From positions 1-20,856 of the forward strand of contig CAZOQV010000012.1 in NCBI GenBank assembly GCA_964582365.1: a stretch of DNA of 20,856 bases. Reading direction: 5' to 3'. A program made the translations under genes and the position numbers. This stretch comes from WARW01 sp964582365. GTDB taxonomy: Bacteria; Patescibacteriota; Microgenomatia; UBA12405. The notes under the pieces were generated by a model. That model was not told the DNA's origin, ran no database searches, and saw nothing but the letters and a program-made list of their open reading frames with translations. Shown piece after piece: positions 7,129 to 14,577 of this stretch (position 1 is its first letter; each line of letters opens with the position of its first letter).

Positions 7129-8490
7129 TTAAGAATTAATAATAGCAAGAACTTCATCTCTTTTTTGTTCCATCATTTCTTCCGTGTTGGCTTCAAGATT
7201 AAGACGAAGCAATGGTTCAGTGTTTGACGAACGAATGTTGAATCGCCATTCACCCATTTCAAAGGTCATTCCATCCATTCTTTCGATTGGAGCAACCGCT
7301 GTTGGACCATAAGTTTTTTCAATTTTATCCAGAACACTTGGAACATCGGCAACTTTTGAATTTATTTCGCCAGAAATATGATATTTGGCCAACATTTCGT
7401 CGATAATTATATCAAGTACTTTGTCAGTGGTGGATAAAAAATCAAGAAGATAAACAAAGGTAACTAAACCAGTATCACACAAAAAGAAATCTTTAAAATA
7501 ATAGTGACCAGAAACTTCGCCACCAAAATAGGCATTTTCCGCTTTCATGCGAGCTTTAATATGAGTATGACCGACACGGTTAGCTAATGGTTTTCCACCA
7601 CAAGCAAGAATAGTTTCAGAAACAATTTTGGAGGCACGAATATCATAAACAACACTGCAACCAGGATATTTTTGAATAAAATATTTGGATAAAATTGCAG
7701 TCATAAAATCACCAGGGATAAAACGACCTTTTTTATCGATAACAAAGAAACGATCACCATCTGGATCAAACATAATACCTAAATCACCGCCTTCAGCTGG
7801 AACTCTTTTTTCAATTTCAACCCTATTTCCGGCTTGAAGTGGATCACCACCATGATTTGGGAAATTACCGTCAATATCCCAAAACATTTTTACAAATTCA
7901 ATGGTTGGAAGTTTTTGAGATATTAATTCTAAAAATGGACCAACCATACCGTTGGCAGTATCGGCAAAAATTTTAAAAGGTTTAATTTTAGAAATATCGA
8001 TCAAAGATAAAACATAGTCAACAAATTCTTGTTGAATATTTTGTGATTCAACAACTCCCAAAGTGGCGGAGTCAGCAGGTAAATCATTATTTAAAATATA
8101 TTCTTTAATATCTTTTATGCCAGCTTCTCCGGATAGGAGTTCGGGAATTTTTTTAACCATTTTAAAACCAGTGTATTCTTTTGGGTTGTGACTGGCAGTG
8201 ACCGTAATACCTGGAAGATCTCGGGTTTGACAAGCATAATAAAAAGAATCAGTAGAAGCTAAATCGATGTCAATAACATTAACCCCAACTTTGGTTAAGC
8301 CATCAATTAGGGCTTTTTTCATTGATTCACCAGAAACTCGGCCATCGCGAGCAACAATGACTTTTGGAGGGAAATTTAAATATTTAGCAAAAGCACGGCC
8401 AATTTTTTCAGCCAATTCTTCGTCGGCTTGGATAGGATAAACGGCACGAATGTCGTAAGATTTAAAAATGGAAGTATCAAGATTGATCAT
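7129..8490 (-). CDS. Phosphomannomutase/phosphoglucomutase (alpha-D-phosphohexomutase)
   Basis: Protein of 453 residues with all four domains of bacterial PMM/PGM. The phosphoserine loop is TVTASHNPKEYTGFK (catalytic Ser100), the Mg-binding loop DPDGDR (242-247), the sugar-recognition loop GGEVSGHYYF (323-332) and the phosphate-binding loop SSNTEPLLRL (421-430). It interconverts hexose 1- and 6-phosphates, feeding GDP-mannose or UDP-glucose synthesis for surface glycans; the GEVSGH loop is the one shared by mannose/glucose dual enzymes. It starts the minus-strand run that continues through the aminopeptidase, CheD-like and FKBP genes. The ATG at 8490 lies in AT-rich spacer without a Shine-Dalgarno. 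The opposite strand starts the tRNA-binding gene 92 nt away. Confidence 0.93.
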   Translation of the reverse strand: MINLDTSIFKSYDIRAVYPIQADEELAEKIGRAFAKYLNFPPKVIVARDGRVSGESMKKALIDGLTKVGVNVIDIDLASTDSFYYACQTRDLPGITVTASHNPKEYTGFKMVKKIPELLSGEAGIKDIKEYILNNDLPADSATLGVVESQNIQQEFVDYVLSLIDISKIKPFKIFADTANGMVGPFLELISQKLPTIEFVKMFWDIDGNFPNHGGDPLQAGNRVEIEKRVPAEGGDLGIMFDPDGDRFFVIDKKGRFIPGDFMTAILSKYFIQKYPGCSVVYDIRASKIVSETILACGGKPLANRVGHTHIKARMKAENAYFGGEVSGHYYFKDFFLCDTGLVTFVYLLDFLSTTDKVLDIIIDEMLAKYHISGEINSKVADVPSVLDKIEKTYGPTAVAPIERMDGMTFEMGEWRFNIRSSNTEPLLRLNLEANTEEMMEQKRDEVLAIINS

Positions 8491-8493
8491 AAT

Positions 8494-8524
8494 TTAACTA
8501 AGAATTAAAAATTAATAATTAATA
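8494..8524. repeat. 7-bp-period AT spacer
   Basis: Four AAnAATT-like heptamers follow one another upstream of the phosphomannomutase start, matching the spacer at its 3' end. They occupy part of the divergent promoter region. Confidence 0.6.
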
Positions 8525-8582
8525 ATAAACTGGGTGAGCTAAGGATAGCACATTTTTGTGTCTTTTTTTGATAAAATTGGCT

Positions 8583-8939
8583 ATGGATCAAATTAAATAC
8601 GATGATTTCGCCAAAGTTGAATTTAAAATTGGAGAAATTAAAGAAGCGATTGAAGTTGAAGGCTCAGAAAAATTACTGAGGCTTCAGGTGGATTTTGGAG
8701 AAGAAAAATTAAGAAATATTTTTTCAGGAATTAAAAAATGGTATTCCCCTACCGATTTAATTGGTAAAAAAACTGTTTTTGTGACGAATATAATTCCAAG
8801 GAAAATTATGGGTGAAGTGTCAGAAGCAATGATTTTTGCCTCCTCCGCTGAAGCTACGGACGGCCAAGGGGAGCTTATTGAAATAGTTAGTTTACTTTTT
8901 CCAGATCAAGATTTACCCGTTGGTTCAAAAGTTTTTTAA
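8583..8939 (+). CDS. Stand-alone tRNA-binding (EMAP-II / MetRS C-terminal-like) OB-fold protein
   Basis: Protein of 118 residues from the ATG at 8583. A start at 8556 would add MCLFLIKLA across the promoter and is rejected. It matches the OB-fold tRNA-binding domain found at the C-terminus of bacterial methionyl-tRNA synthetase and in Trbp111/CsaA: FAKVEFKIGEIKEAIEVEGSEKLLRLQVDFG, then the NIFSGIKKWYSPTDLIGKKTVFVTNIIPRKIMG core and a SEAMIFAS strand. Trbp111-type proteins dimerise and bind the tRNA elbow. Residues ASSAEATDGQGEL, where homologs have a short turn, are encoded by a GC-rich hairpin unlike the rest of the gene. TAAAAT ends 5 nt before the ATG, so the message is probably leaderless. 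argS begins 1 nt after the stop, so the two are cotranscribed. Confidence 0.85.
   Translation: MDQIKYDDFAKVEFKIGEIKEAIEVEGSEKLLRLQVDFGEEKLRNIFSGIKKWYSPTDLIGKKTVFVTNIIPRKIMGEVSEAMIFASSAEATDGQGELIEIVSLLFPDQDLPVGSKVF
8838..8874 (+). repeat. GC-rich hairpin repeat inserted in frame in the tRNA-binding gene
   Basis: A segment of about 37 nt is far richer in G and C than its surroundings. It can fold: TCCG at 8844-8847 pairs with CGGA at 8857-8860, and CC at 8842-8843 with GG at 8862-8863 past one bulged C. It encodes ASSAEATDGQGE, in a loop before the last strand of the OB fold. Confidence 0.5.
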
Positions 8940-8940
8940 T

Positions 8941-10653
8941 ATGAAAATTGTTGATGAAATAAAAAAAATAATTATTGAAAGTTGTCGAGATTTAAAATTA
9001 TCGGTAATTGAGGAAGAAATTAAAGTTGAACATCCAAATGATATAAATTTTGGTGATTATTCAACAAATATTGCCATGTCTTTGGCTAAATCTGAAAAGA
9101 AAAATCCCAAAGAATTGGCTCAACAAATTACAAATAGTATTGATACAAATGACTTTATTGAAAAAGTGGCCGTGGCCGGAGCGGGATTTATTAATTTTTA
9201 TTTAAAACCGGAATTTTTAATTAAAAAGGCGGAAGAGATTAATTATGAAATTGGATTTAAAAACCAGTTAAGTGAAAGAGGTCAAGGGAAAACGATGGTG
9301 ATTGATTATTCAGCACCAAATATTGCTAAGCCTTTTGGAATTGGACATTTACGATCGACAAATATTGGACAAGCCATTTATAATATCTATAAAATTTTGG
9401 GTTGGAATTGTATTGGTGATAATCATATTGGAGATTGGGGCACTCAGTATGGAAAATTGGTGGTAGCAATTAAACATGCACAGAATAATGATTTAAGATT
9501 TAAGATTTATGAATCAGAATTTAAAATTGAAAATTTAACAATTGAAGATTTGGAAAAACTTTATGTAAAGTTTCACAAAGAAGCAGAAGTTGATGAAAAA
9601 TTAATTGATGAAGGTAGAGATTGGTTTGTAAAATTAGAAAACGGTGATAAAGAAGCTAGAGAAATTTGGCAAAAATGTATTGATATTTCTATGATTGAAT
9701 TTGATCAAGTTTACAAAATGCTGGGTGTAAATATTGATTTTATTCATGGTGAAAGTTTTTATCAAGATAAATTGGAAGGAATAACTAAAGAAATTATTGA
9801 TAAAGGAATTACTAAAAAAAGTGAAGGAGCGACAATTATTGAATTTGAAAATATGCCGCCGGCAATGTTGAAAAAAACAAATGGAACAACCACATATTTC
9901 ACTCGTGATATGGCCACAATTAAATATAGAATGGAAAATTGGAAACCAAATTTGATAATTTATGAAGTTGGAGTTGATCAACAATTACATCTTAAACAAG
10001 TGTTTAAAACAGCGGAAATGATGGGGTGGACGCCAGATGAAGGGATGGTTCATATTGCTCACGGATTAATTCGATGGGCAACTGGAAAATTTTCAACTAG
10101 AAAAGGAAATACAATTCATTTATCTGATGTAATTGATAAAGCCATGGAAAAAGCAAAAGAAATATCGCCAGATAATGATGAAGAAACAATTAAGGCAGTA
10201 GCAATTGGAGCGGTTAAGTTTAATGATTTAGCAAGTGATCCACGAAAAGATGTAATTTTTGATTGGGATAAAGTTATGAGTTTGGATGGTGATTCAGGGC
10301 CGTATTTACAATACACTTACGCCAGATGTCAAAGTGTTTTAAATAAAACAAAGATTAAAGAACAAAAAAATATTAATGAAGTTCCAAAAGATATTAATGC
10401 TGATGAAATGGCCTTAATTAAGGAATTTTATCGATTTGAAGAAAAAATCGTGGAAGCAAGTGAACGTTTTTCCCCATCGGTAATTGCGGAATATTTATTG
10501 GGAGTGGCTAGAAAATATAACGAATTTTACGCCAAAAATAGAATTATTGACCAGCCAGAAGAAACTTTTAGAATATTTTTAACTCGAACTGTGGCCAGCG
10601 TTTTAAAAACTGGGTTGGATTTGTTAGGAATACAAACGGTGGAAAAGATGTAG
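8941..10653 (+). CDS. argS: Arginyl-tRNA synthetase
   Basis: Class I synthetase of 570 residues from the ATG at 8941, in the usual range for ArgRS. It charges tRNA-Arg in the cytosol. Order: N-terminal additional domain (NFGDYSTNIAMSLAK), Rossmann core with SAPNIAKPFGIGHLRST (HIGH-type box reads GIGH, residues 133-136), WGTQYG, the KFSTRKGNT loop in place of KMSKS (383-391), and the DALR anticodon domain opened by YTYARCQSVL. ArgRS of other bacteria also vary in the first HIGH residue. Residues about 182-199 (NNDLRFKIYESEFKIENL), between the core and KLYVKFHKEAE, are encoded by a 7-bp-period repeat. The gene ends 1 nt from the stop codon of the convergent lon gene, with no terminator between. 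Confidence 0.96.
   Translation: MKIVDEIKKIIIESCRDLKLSVIEEEIKVEHPNDINFGDYSTNIAMSLAKSEKKNPKELAQQITNSIDTNDFIEKVAVAGAGFINFYLKPEFLIKKAEEINYEIGFKNQLSERGQGKTMVIDYSAPNIAKPFGIGHLRSTNIGQAIYNIYKILGWNCIGDNHIGDWGTQYGKLVVAIKHAQNNDLRFKIYESEFKIENLTIEDLEKLYVKFHKEAEVDEKLIDEGRDWFVKLENGDKEAREIWQKCIDISMIEFDQVYKMLGVNIDFIHGESFYQDKLEGITKEIIDKGITKKSEGATIIEFENMPPAMLKKTNGTTTYFTRDMATIKYRMENWKPNLIIYEVGVDQQLHLKQVFKTAEMMGWTPDEGMVHIAHGLIRWATGKFSTRKGNTIHLSDVIDKAMEKAKEISPDNDEETIKAVAIGAVKFNDLASDPRKDVIFDWDKVMSLDGDSGPYLQYTYARCQSVLNKTKIKEQKNINEVPKDINADEMALIKEFYRFEEKIVEASERFSPSVIAEYLLGVARKYNEFYAKNRIIDQPEETFRIFLTRTVASVLKTGLDLLGIQTVEKM
9491..9538 (+). repeat. 7-bp-period repeat inside argS
   Basis: ATTTAAG occurs twice in tandem at 9491-9504, followed by ATTTATG at 9505-9511 and then AATTTAA, AATTGAA, AATTTAA. 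It encodes a lysine- and isoleucine-rich linker in ArgRS. The unit length and composition are those of the intergenic AT spacers. Confidence 0.5.
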
Positions 10654-10654
10654 T

Positions 10655-13033
10655 TTATTTAAAAATCTTTTTATAGATTTCGGAATAGTGAGAGACAGGG
10701 ATAAATTTAATATCTTTTTTAACTTCTTTGGGGATTTCGACTAAGGTTTTTTCGTTATCTTTGGGAATAAAAATAGTTTTTAAACCAGCTCGATGAGCAG
10801 CGATGGATTTTTCTTTAAGACCGCCAATTTCTAAAATGTTGCCTCGAAGAGTAATTTCTCCAGTCATACCAATATCACGAGGAACAGCAACTTTTTTGAA
10901 AGCTGATATTAAAGCCGTGGTAATGGCACCGCCAGCACTGGGACCATCTTTAGGGGTGGCACCTTCTGGGACATGGATGTGAATATCAACTTTGTGAAAA
11001 TCTTCTTTAATTCCAAATTCTTTGGCCTGACTACGAATAAAAGAAAGAGCGGCTTGGCAAGATTCTTTCATTACTGTTCCAAGTTTTCCGGTTAAAATTA
11101 ATTGACCTTTGCCGGGCATAACATTGACTTCGACAAAAAGAATATCACCACCAACAGAAGTCCAAGCTAAGCCGGTAGATTGTCCAATTTCGTCTTTCTT
11201 ACCTTTTAAAGTTGAAGTAAATTTTTCCGGACCTAAAAACTTCTTGATAATAGATAAGTCATTTAAATCGACTTTGTTGATATGTTTAATAATAATTTTT
11301 TTGGCAACTTTTCGAAAAAGACTGGCAAAAGTTCTTTCAAGGCCACGAACACCAGCCTCACGAGTGTATTTATCAATAATATATTTAATAGTACTATCCT
11401 TAAATTCGGAAATATTATTTTCTCTTAAACCATTGGCTTTTAATTCTTTTTTAATTAAATAATTTTTAGCGATGTGAAATTTTTCGTCTTGAGTGTAGCC
11501 AGAAAAATTAATTATTTCCAAGCGATCACGCAAAGGTCCAGGGATGGTGGAAATATCATTACCGGTTAAAATGAAAAAAACTTTTGATAAATCGAGAGGA
11601 AAATCGAGATAATGATCGGCAAATTCACGATTTTGTTCAGGATCGAGAGTTTCCAAAAGAGCGGCAGAAGGATCACCACGATAATCAGCGCCAATTTTAT
11701 CAATTTCGTCCAACATAAAAACTGGATTCATAGATTTAGCATCTTTAAGACCTTTAACGATGCGACCAGGCATGGCACCAACATAAGTTCGACGATGACC
11801 ACGAATTTCAGCTTCATCACGAATGCCACCAAGAGAAGCCCGAACAAAACTTTTACCCATAGCTTTGGCAATTGATTTACCAATAGAAGTTTTACCAACA
11901 CCCGGAGGGCCAATAAAACAAAGGATATTGGCAGTAGAAATAGAGTCGTCGTCTTTCTTTTTGTTTTTATCTTTCAAATTTAAAACAGCTAGATATTCCA
12001 AAATTCTTTCTTTGACATCTTTAATACCATAATGGTCTTGATCAAGAATTTTAGAAGCTTTGGATAGACCAACATTAGATTTGTTATATTTTCCCCAAGG
12101 TAATTCAGCCACAGTTTCCAAATAAGTTCTGATATAGCTAGATTCGGGAGCCATTGATCCCATTTCGGTAAGACGTTCCAATTCTTTAGCTAATTTTTTT
12201 CTGACCTCTGAAGGAATATCTTTATTTTTAATTTTCTTTTCTAAATCAGAAAATTCACTACTGCTAGTTTGACCAAGATTTTTTAATTCTTTTTCAATTT
12301 GACGTTTTCTTTCTTCTAAAACATTTCTTTTAACACCAGTGTTAAATTTTTCTTGAGTTTTTTCTTCAATCGATCTTTCTAATTCAGCTACTTTCATTTC
12401 TTGAATCAAATGTTCAGCGGCTGCTTTTAATCGTTGACTGACAATTAATGTTTCAAGCAATGCCTGTTTTTCGGGTATTTTTGCTTCAACTGAAAAACAA
12501 ACTTGGTCAGCTAAATCACTGCTGGAAACACCAGTAGAAAGTTGCATCATGGCTGGAAGATCAAATTGACGACCCATAGCAAAAGCTTTTTTTAATTGAC
12601 CTAAAAGAGCCTCGGCGGATTGTTGAATTTCAGCTACTGGTTCAGGAACAATAGAAAGATCGACATATTCAACCATGAAAAAAGGATTAGTTTGAATTAA
12701 ATTTAAAATATTGACACGAGAGATACCTTTAACAATGGCATGAAGACTGCCGTCGCTTTGGAGAATGTGTTCGATTCTGGCTAGAACACCAACATTATAA
12801 AGATCTGAATATTCTGGTTTTTCAGTATGAGAATTTTTTTGAGCGGTGATGATAACTAATTTGTTAGTGTTGTCGTAAGAGTGAAGTAAAGAATTCATTG
12901 ACTCTTTACGACCAAAAAAAAGAGAGGTTTCAACAGAGGGAAATAAAACGATGTTTCGAAGAGGAATTAAAGGCAAAACTTTTCTTAGAGGTTGCGGAAC
13001 TGGAATTGCTTTTTGATTAATATCTTCTGTCAT
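10655..13033 (-). CDS. lon: ATP-dependent protease Lon
   Basis: Protein of 792 residues from the ATG at 13033; a TTG at 13069 would place the start inside the promoter. Lon degrades damaged and regulatory proteins in the cytosol as a ring hexamer. Order: N-terminal LON substrate-binding domain (VLPLIPLRNIVLFPSVE, about 19-35), coiled coil (about 210-290), AAA+ module with Walker A GPPGVGKTS (375-383) and Walker B VFMLDEID (438-445), and the protease domain with catalytic Ser699 (PKDGPSAGG) and Lys742 (GGLKEKS). All active-site residues are present. Its promoter is overlapped by a CIRCE-type inverted repeat, so HrcA heat-shock control is likely. The gene is convergent with argS, separated by 1 nt. 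Confidence 0.97.
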   Translation of the reverse strand: MTEDINQKAIPVPQPLRKVLPLIPLRNIVLFPSVETSLFFGRKESMNSLLHSYDNTNKLVIITAQKNSHTEKPEYSDLYNVGVLARIEHILQSDGSLHAIVKGISRVNILNLIQTNPFFMVEYVDLSIVPEPVAEIQQSAEALLGQLKKAFAMGRQFDLPAMMQLSTGVSSSDLADQVCFSVEAKIPEKQALLETLIVSQRLKAAAEHLIQEMKVAELERSIEEKTQEKFNTGVKRNVLEERKRQIEKELKNLGQTSSSEFSDLEKKIKNKDIPSEVRKKLAKELERLTEMGSMAPESSYIRTYLETVAELPWGKYNKSNVGLSKASKILDQDHYGIKDVKERILEYLAVLNLKDKNKKKDDDSISTANILCFIGPPGVGKTSIGKSIAKAMGKSFVRASLGGIRDEAEIRGHRRTYVGAMPGRIVKGLKDAKSMNPVFMLDEIDKIGADYRGDPSAALLETLDPEQNREFADHYLDFPLDLSKVFFILTGNDISTIPGPLRDRLEIINFSGYTQDEKFHIAKNYLIKKELKANGLRENNISEFKDSTIKYIIDKYTREAGVRGLERTFASLFRKVAKKIIIKHINKVDLNDLSIIKKFLGPEKFTSTLKGKKDEIGQSTGLAWTSVGGDILFVEVNVMPGKGQLILTGKLGTVMKESCQAALSFIRSQAKEFGIKEDFHKVDIHIHVPEGATPKDGPSAGGAITTALISAFKKVAVPRDIGMTGEITLRGNILEIGGLKEKSIAAHRAGLKTIFIPKDNEKTLVEIPKEVKKDIKFIPVSHYSEIYKKIFK

Positions 13034-13035
13034 AA

Positions 13036-13062
13036 TTAGCAGTCTAACACTAGCATTGCTAA
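13036..13062 (-). promoter_or_regulatory. CIRCE-like operator (HrcA site) at the lon promoter
   Basis: On the minus strand the arms read TTAGCAATG and GACTGCTAA with exactly 9 nt between them. The CIRCE consensus is TTAGCACTC-N9-GAGTGCTAA; 15 of 18 arm positions agree, including all of TTAGCA and TGCTAA. It covers the -10 box and most of the spacer of the lon promoter, as expected for a repressor site. Confidence 0.75.
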
Positions 13063-13069
13063 GTGTCAA
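13041..13069 (-). promoter_or_regulatory. lon promoter, leaderless type
   Basis: TTGACA (13064-13069) and TAGACT (13041-13046) are 17 nt apart on the minus strand. The ATG at 13033 begins 7 nt after the -10 box, so transcription would start at the start codon. There is no Shine-Dalgarno. Confidence 0.75.
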
Positions 13070-13093
13070 ATTTTTTATTGTCTTTTTATTTTA

Positions 13094-13122
13094 CCTATAA
13101 AAAAATGGTTTACAACGGTCAA
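13094..13122 (-). promoter_or_regulatory. Possible second, upstream lon promoter
   Basis: TTGACC (13117-13122) and TATAGG (13094-13099) are 17 nt apart on the minus strand, about 60 nt before the lon ATG. A transcript from here would carry the CIRCE-like repeat in its leader. Confidence 0.3.
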
Positions 13123-13141
13123 AAATAATTTTATATGGGTG

Positions 13142-13188
13142 GAAAAAGAGATATGGAATAAATGGTTTTAAACCATATCTCTTTTTTC
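13142..13188. terminator. Terminator hairpin after the 89-residue gene
   Basis: AAAAAGAGATATGG and CCATATCTCTTTTT form a perfect 14-bp stem around a 16-nt loop, with U tracts in either direction. It lies 7 nt after the stop of the 13195-13464 gene and separates it from the lon promoter. Confidence 0.85.
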
Positions 13189-13194
13189 ATAAAC

Positions 13195-13464
13195 TTAATG
13201 GAATTTTATATCCACAAACAATTGCCTTTGGATTCGCAGTTTAACAAAACTGCTCATGTTTTTATTAAAAACATGAACTCCCCCTTTTCCTAAATCAATT
13301 TTAATTGTATTCTTTTTCCAAACGAAGGATATACGCAGAAATTTTTTAGATTGTTTATAAGTTGCCTTGTATTTGTCTAAGCCAGGAAATGCTTTTTTGA
13401 AGAAACTTTCTAAGTCTTTATCTGGTAAAAACAGTGAAGGTGACAGGCATAGTGATCTTTCCAT
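13195..13464 (-). CDS. Hypothetical 89-residue protein with strong Shine-Dalgarno
   Basis: Protein of 89 residues not recognised. It has no signal peptide or membrane helix. The N-terminus (SLCLSPSLFLPDKDLESFFKKAFPGL) is followed by a basic, beta-rich part (KATYKQSKKFLRISFVWKKNTIKIDLGKGGVHVF) and a basic tail with many Lys, Arg, Phe and Val; a small nucleic-acid-binding protein is possible but not shown. Unlike its neighbours it has a clear GAAGGAGAG ribosome-binding site 10-12 nt before the ATG, its own promoter and its own terminator, so it is a single-gene unit. It could be acquired DNA or a highly regulated gene. Confidence 0.65.
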   Translation of the reverse strand: MERSLCLSPSLFLPDKDLESFFKKAFPGLDKYKATYKQSKKFLRISFVWKKNTIKIDLGKGGVHVFNKNMSSFVKLRIQRQLFVDIKFH

Positions 13465-13559
13465 AATAATAATTTCTCTCCTTCTTTTGAACTGAGTCTT
13501 AAGTTTATGATTTCAAGGTCCTGTTTGTAAAAATCGCGTTGATTTTTGAAACGTATGCT

Positions 13560-13587
13560 ATTGTAATATTTTTAATTAAAAAGTCAA
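13560..13587 (-). promoter_or_regulatory. Promoter of the 89-residue gene
   Basis: TTGACT (13582-13587) and TACAAT (13560-13565) are 16 nt apart on the minus strand. The start would be near 13553, giving a leader of about 88 nt. Confidence 0.6.
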
Positions 13588-13605
13588 TTTTAAGGCAAAA
13601 TCTGG

Positions 13606-13611
13606 TAGAAT
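13606..13611 (+). promoter_or_regulatory. -10 box of era, leaderless type
   Basis: TAGAAT preceded by TGG (extended -10 form) ends 7 nt before the ATG at 13619. No good -35 box and no Shine-Dalgarno are seen. Confidence 0.45.
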
Positions 13612-13618
13612 ATGATGA

Positions 13619-14533
13619 ATGCGAAAAATAATTGAAGTAATCAAACCAAAATTTGGACGAGTGGTAATTTTGGGGCGACCTAACACTGGAAAATCTACCC
13701 TAATTAACGCCATAATGAGTCAAAAAGTAGCAATTACATCACCAATGGCTCAAACAACTAGAAAGAACGCCAGAGTAATTTTTAGCGATGAAAGAGGCAA
13801 AATTATTTTTTCTGACACCCCAGGAATTATTAATAAAGTAGCTGATTTAGTAGGTAAAAGAGTAAATACCGAAGCACCAAAAGAAGTCGGCCGAGCTGAT
13901 GTGGTGTTGTGTGTTTTGGATATTTCTCGCCCAAAAAATGAAGAAGAAAATAAAGTAATCGGCTTGGTCAGAAAATCAAAGGCAAAAAAGATTTTAGTTT
14001 ATAATAAAATGGATGTGGCGATTGGGTCAAAAGATCATTTGGCTGAATATAATTATTTAGAAGAAGAATTTGACAAAGTAATTACAGTAAGTGCTATTAA
14101 AGAGAAAAATATTAAAGGATTAATTAGTTTGATTTTTGAATTGTTACCAGAGGAAGATTTGACTGCAATTGAAAAAAATATTGAAGTAATGGAGTCTAAG
14201 GGAAAACCGGTAATAAGTTTAAATTCAAAAGAATATATAGCTGAAATTATTAGAGAAAAGGCTTATTTATTTTTAAGAAAAGAACTCCCCTATTCAGTCA
14301 ACGTTGAGGTTGATGAAATAACTGATAAAAGAAAAATAATTTTAATTAAAGCTAGAATTTTGACAAATGCTGATCGATATAAAAAAATGATTATTGGCAG
14401 AGATGGTAAAAAAATAAAAGAAATTGGTTACAACGCCAGAAAAGAATTAGAACTTATGTCACAAAGAAAAATTTTCTTGGAATTAATGGTGGAAATTGAC
14501 AGACATTGGGCGGAAAGAGAAATAGAAAGATAA
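13619..14533 (+). CDS. era: GTPase Era
   Basis: Protein of 304 residues, the usual Era length. The GTPase domain shows G1 GRPNTGKST (19-27), G2 Thr46-Thr47, G3 DTPG (66-69), G4 NKMD (129-132) and G5 SAI (158-160). The C-terminal KH domain carries IIGRDGKKIKEIG (about 257-269). Era binds the 3' end of 16S rRNA and acts in 30S subunit assembly. The gene is convergent with obg, another ribosome-assembly GTPase, with a 35-nt gap made of 7-bp-period repeats that holds a perfect AT palindrome. Start chosen at the only ATG compatible with the family N-terminus. Confidence 0.96.
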   Translation: MRKIIEVIKPKFGRVVILGRPNTGKSTLINAIMSQKVAITSPMAQTTRKNARVIFSDERGKIIFSDTPGIINKVADLVGKRVNTEAPKEVGRADVVLCVLDISRPKNEEENKVIGLVRKSKAKKILVYNKMDVAIGSKDHLAEYNYLEEEFDKVITVSAIKEKNIKGLISLIFELLPEEDLTAIEKNIEVMESKGKPVISLNSKEYIAEIIREKAYLFLRKELPYSVNVEVDEITDKRKIILIKARILTNADRYKKMIIGRDGKKIKEIGYNARKELELMSQRKIFLELMVEIDRHWAEREIER

Positions 14534-14577
14534 TTAATAATTAAGAATTAAGAATTAATAATTATTAATTAAGAATT
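14533..14577. repeat. 7-bp-period AT spacer with an 18-bp palindrome, between era and obg
   Basis: Heptamers of AATTAAn type fill the gap between the convergent stops. Positions 14553-14570 form a perfect palindrome (AATTAATAA and its complement). It may serve as a weak terminator on both strands, though it has no GC core. Confidence 0.6.

Larger units (their letters stand above)
13465..13618. other. Divergent regulatory region with long leader
   Basis: This gap of 154 nt holds, on the minus strand, the promoter and about 88-nt leader of the 89-residue gene. The leader contains a 7-bp stem (AAAAATC/GATTTTT around a short loop near 13528-13549). On the plus strand it holds the -10 region of era. 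Confidence 0.5.

Noticed and set aside
9634..9984. Open frame of 116 residues on the minus strand inside argS
   Set aside because: It is an antisense shadow rich in Phe, Asn and Ser with no homology; the same holds for frames antisense to lon (11109-11462, 11612-11875, 11823-12032), GT28 (3526-3768, 4020-4304) and others.
13034..13069. TTG start for lon at 13069
   Set aside because: These codons are the promoter and CIRCE-like operator; LON-domain homology starts after the ATG at 13033.
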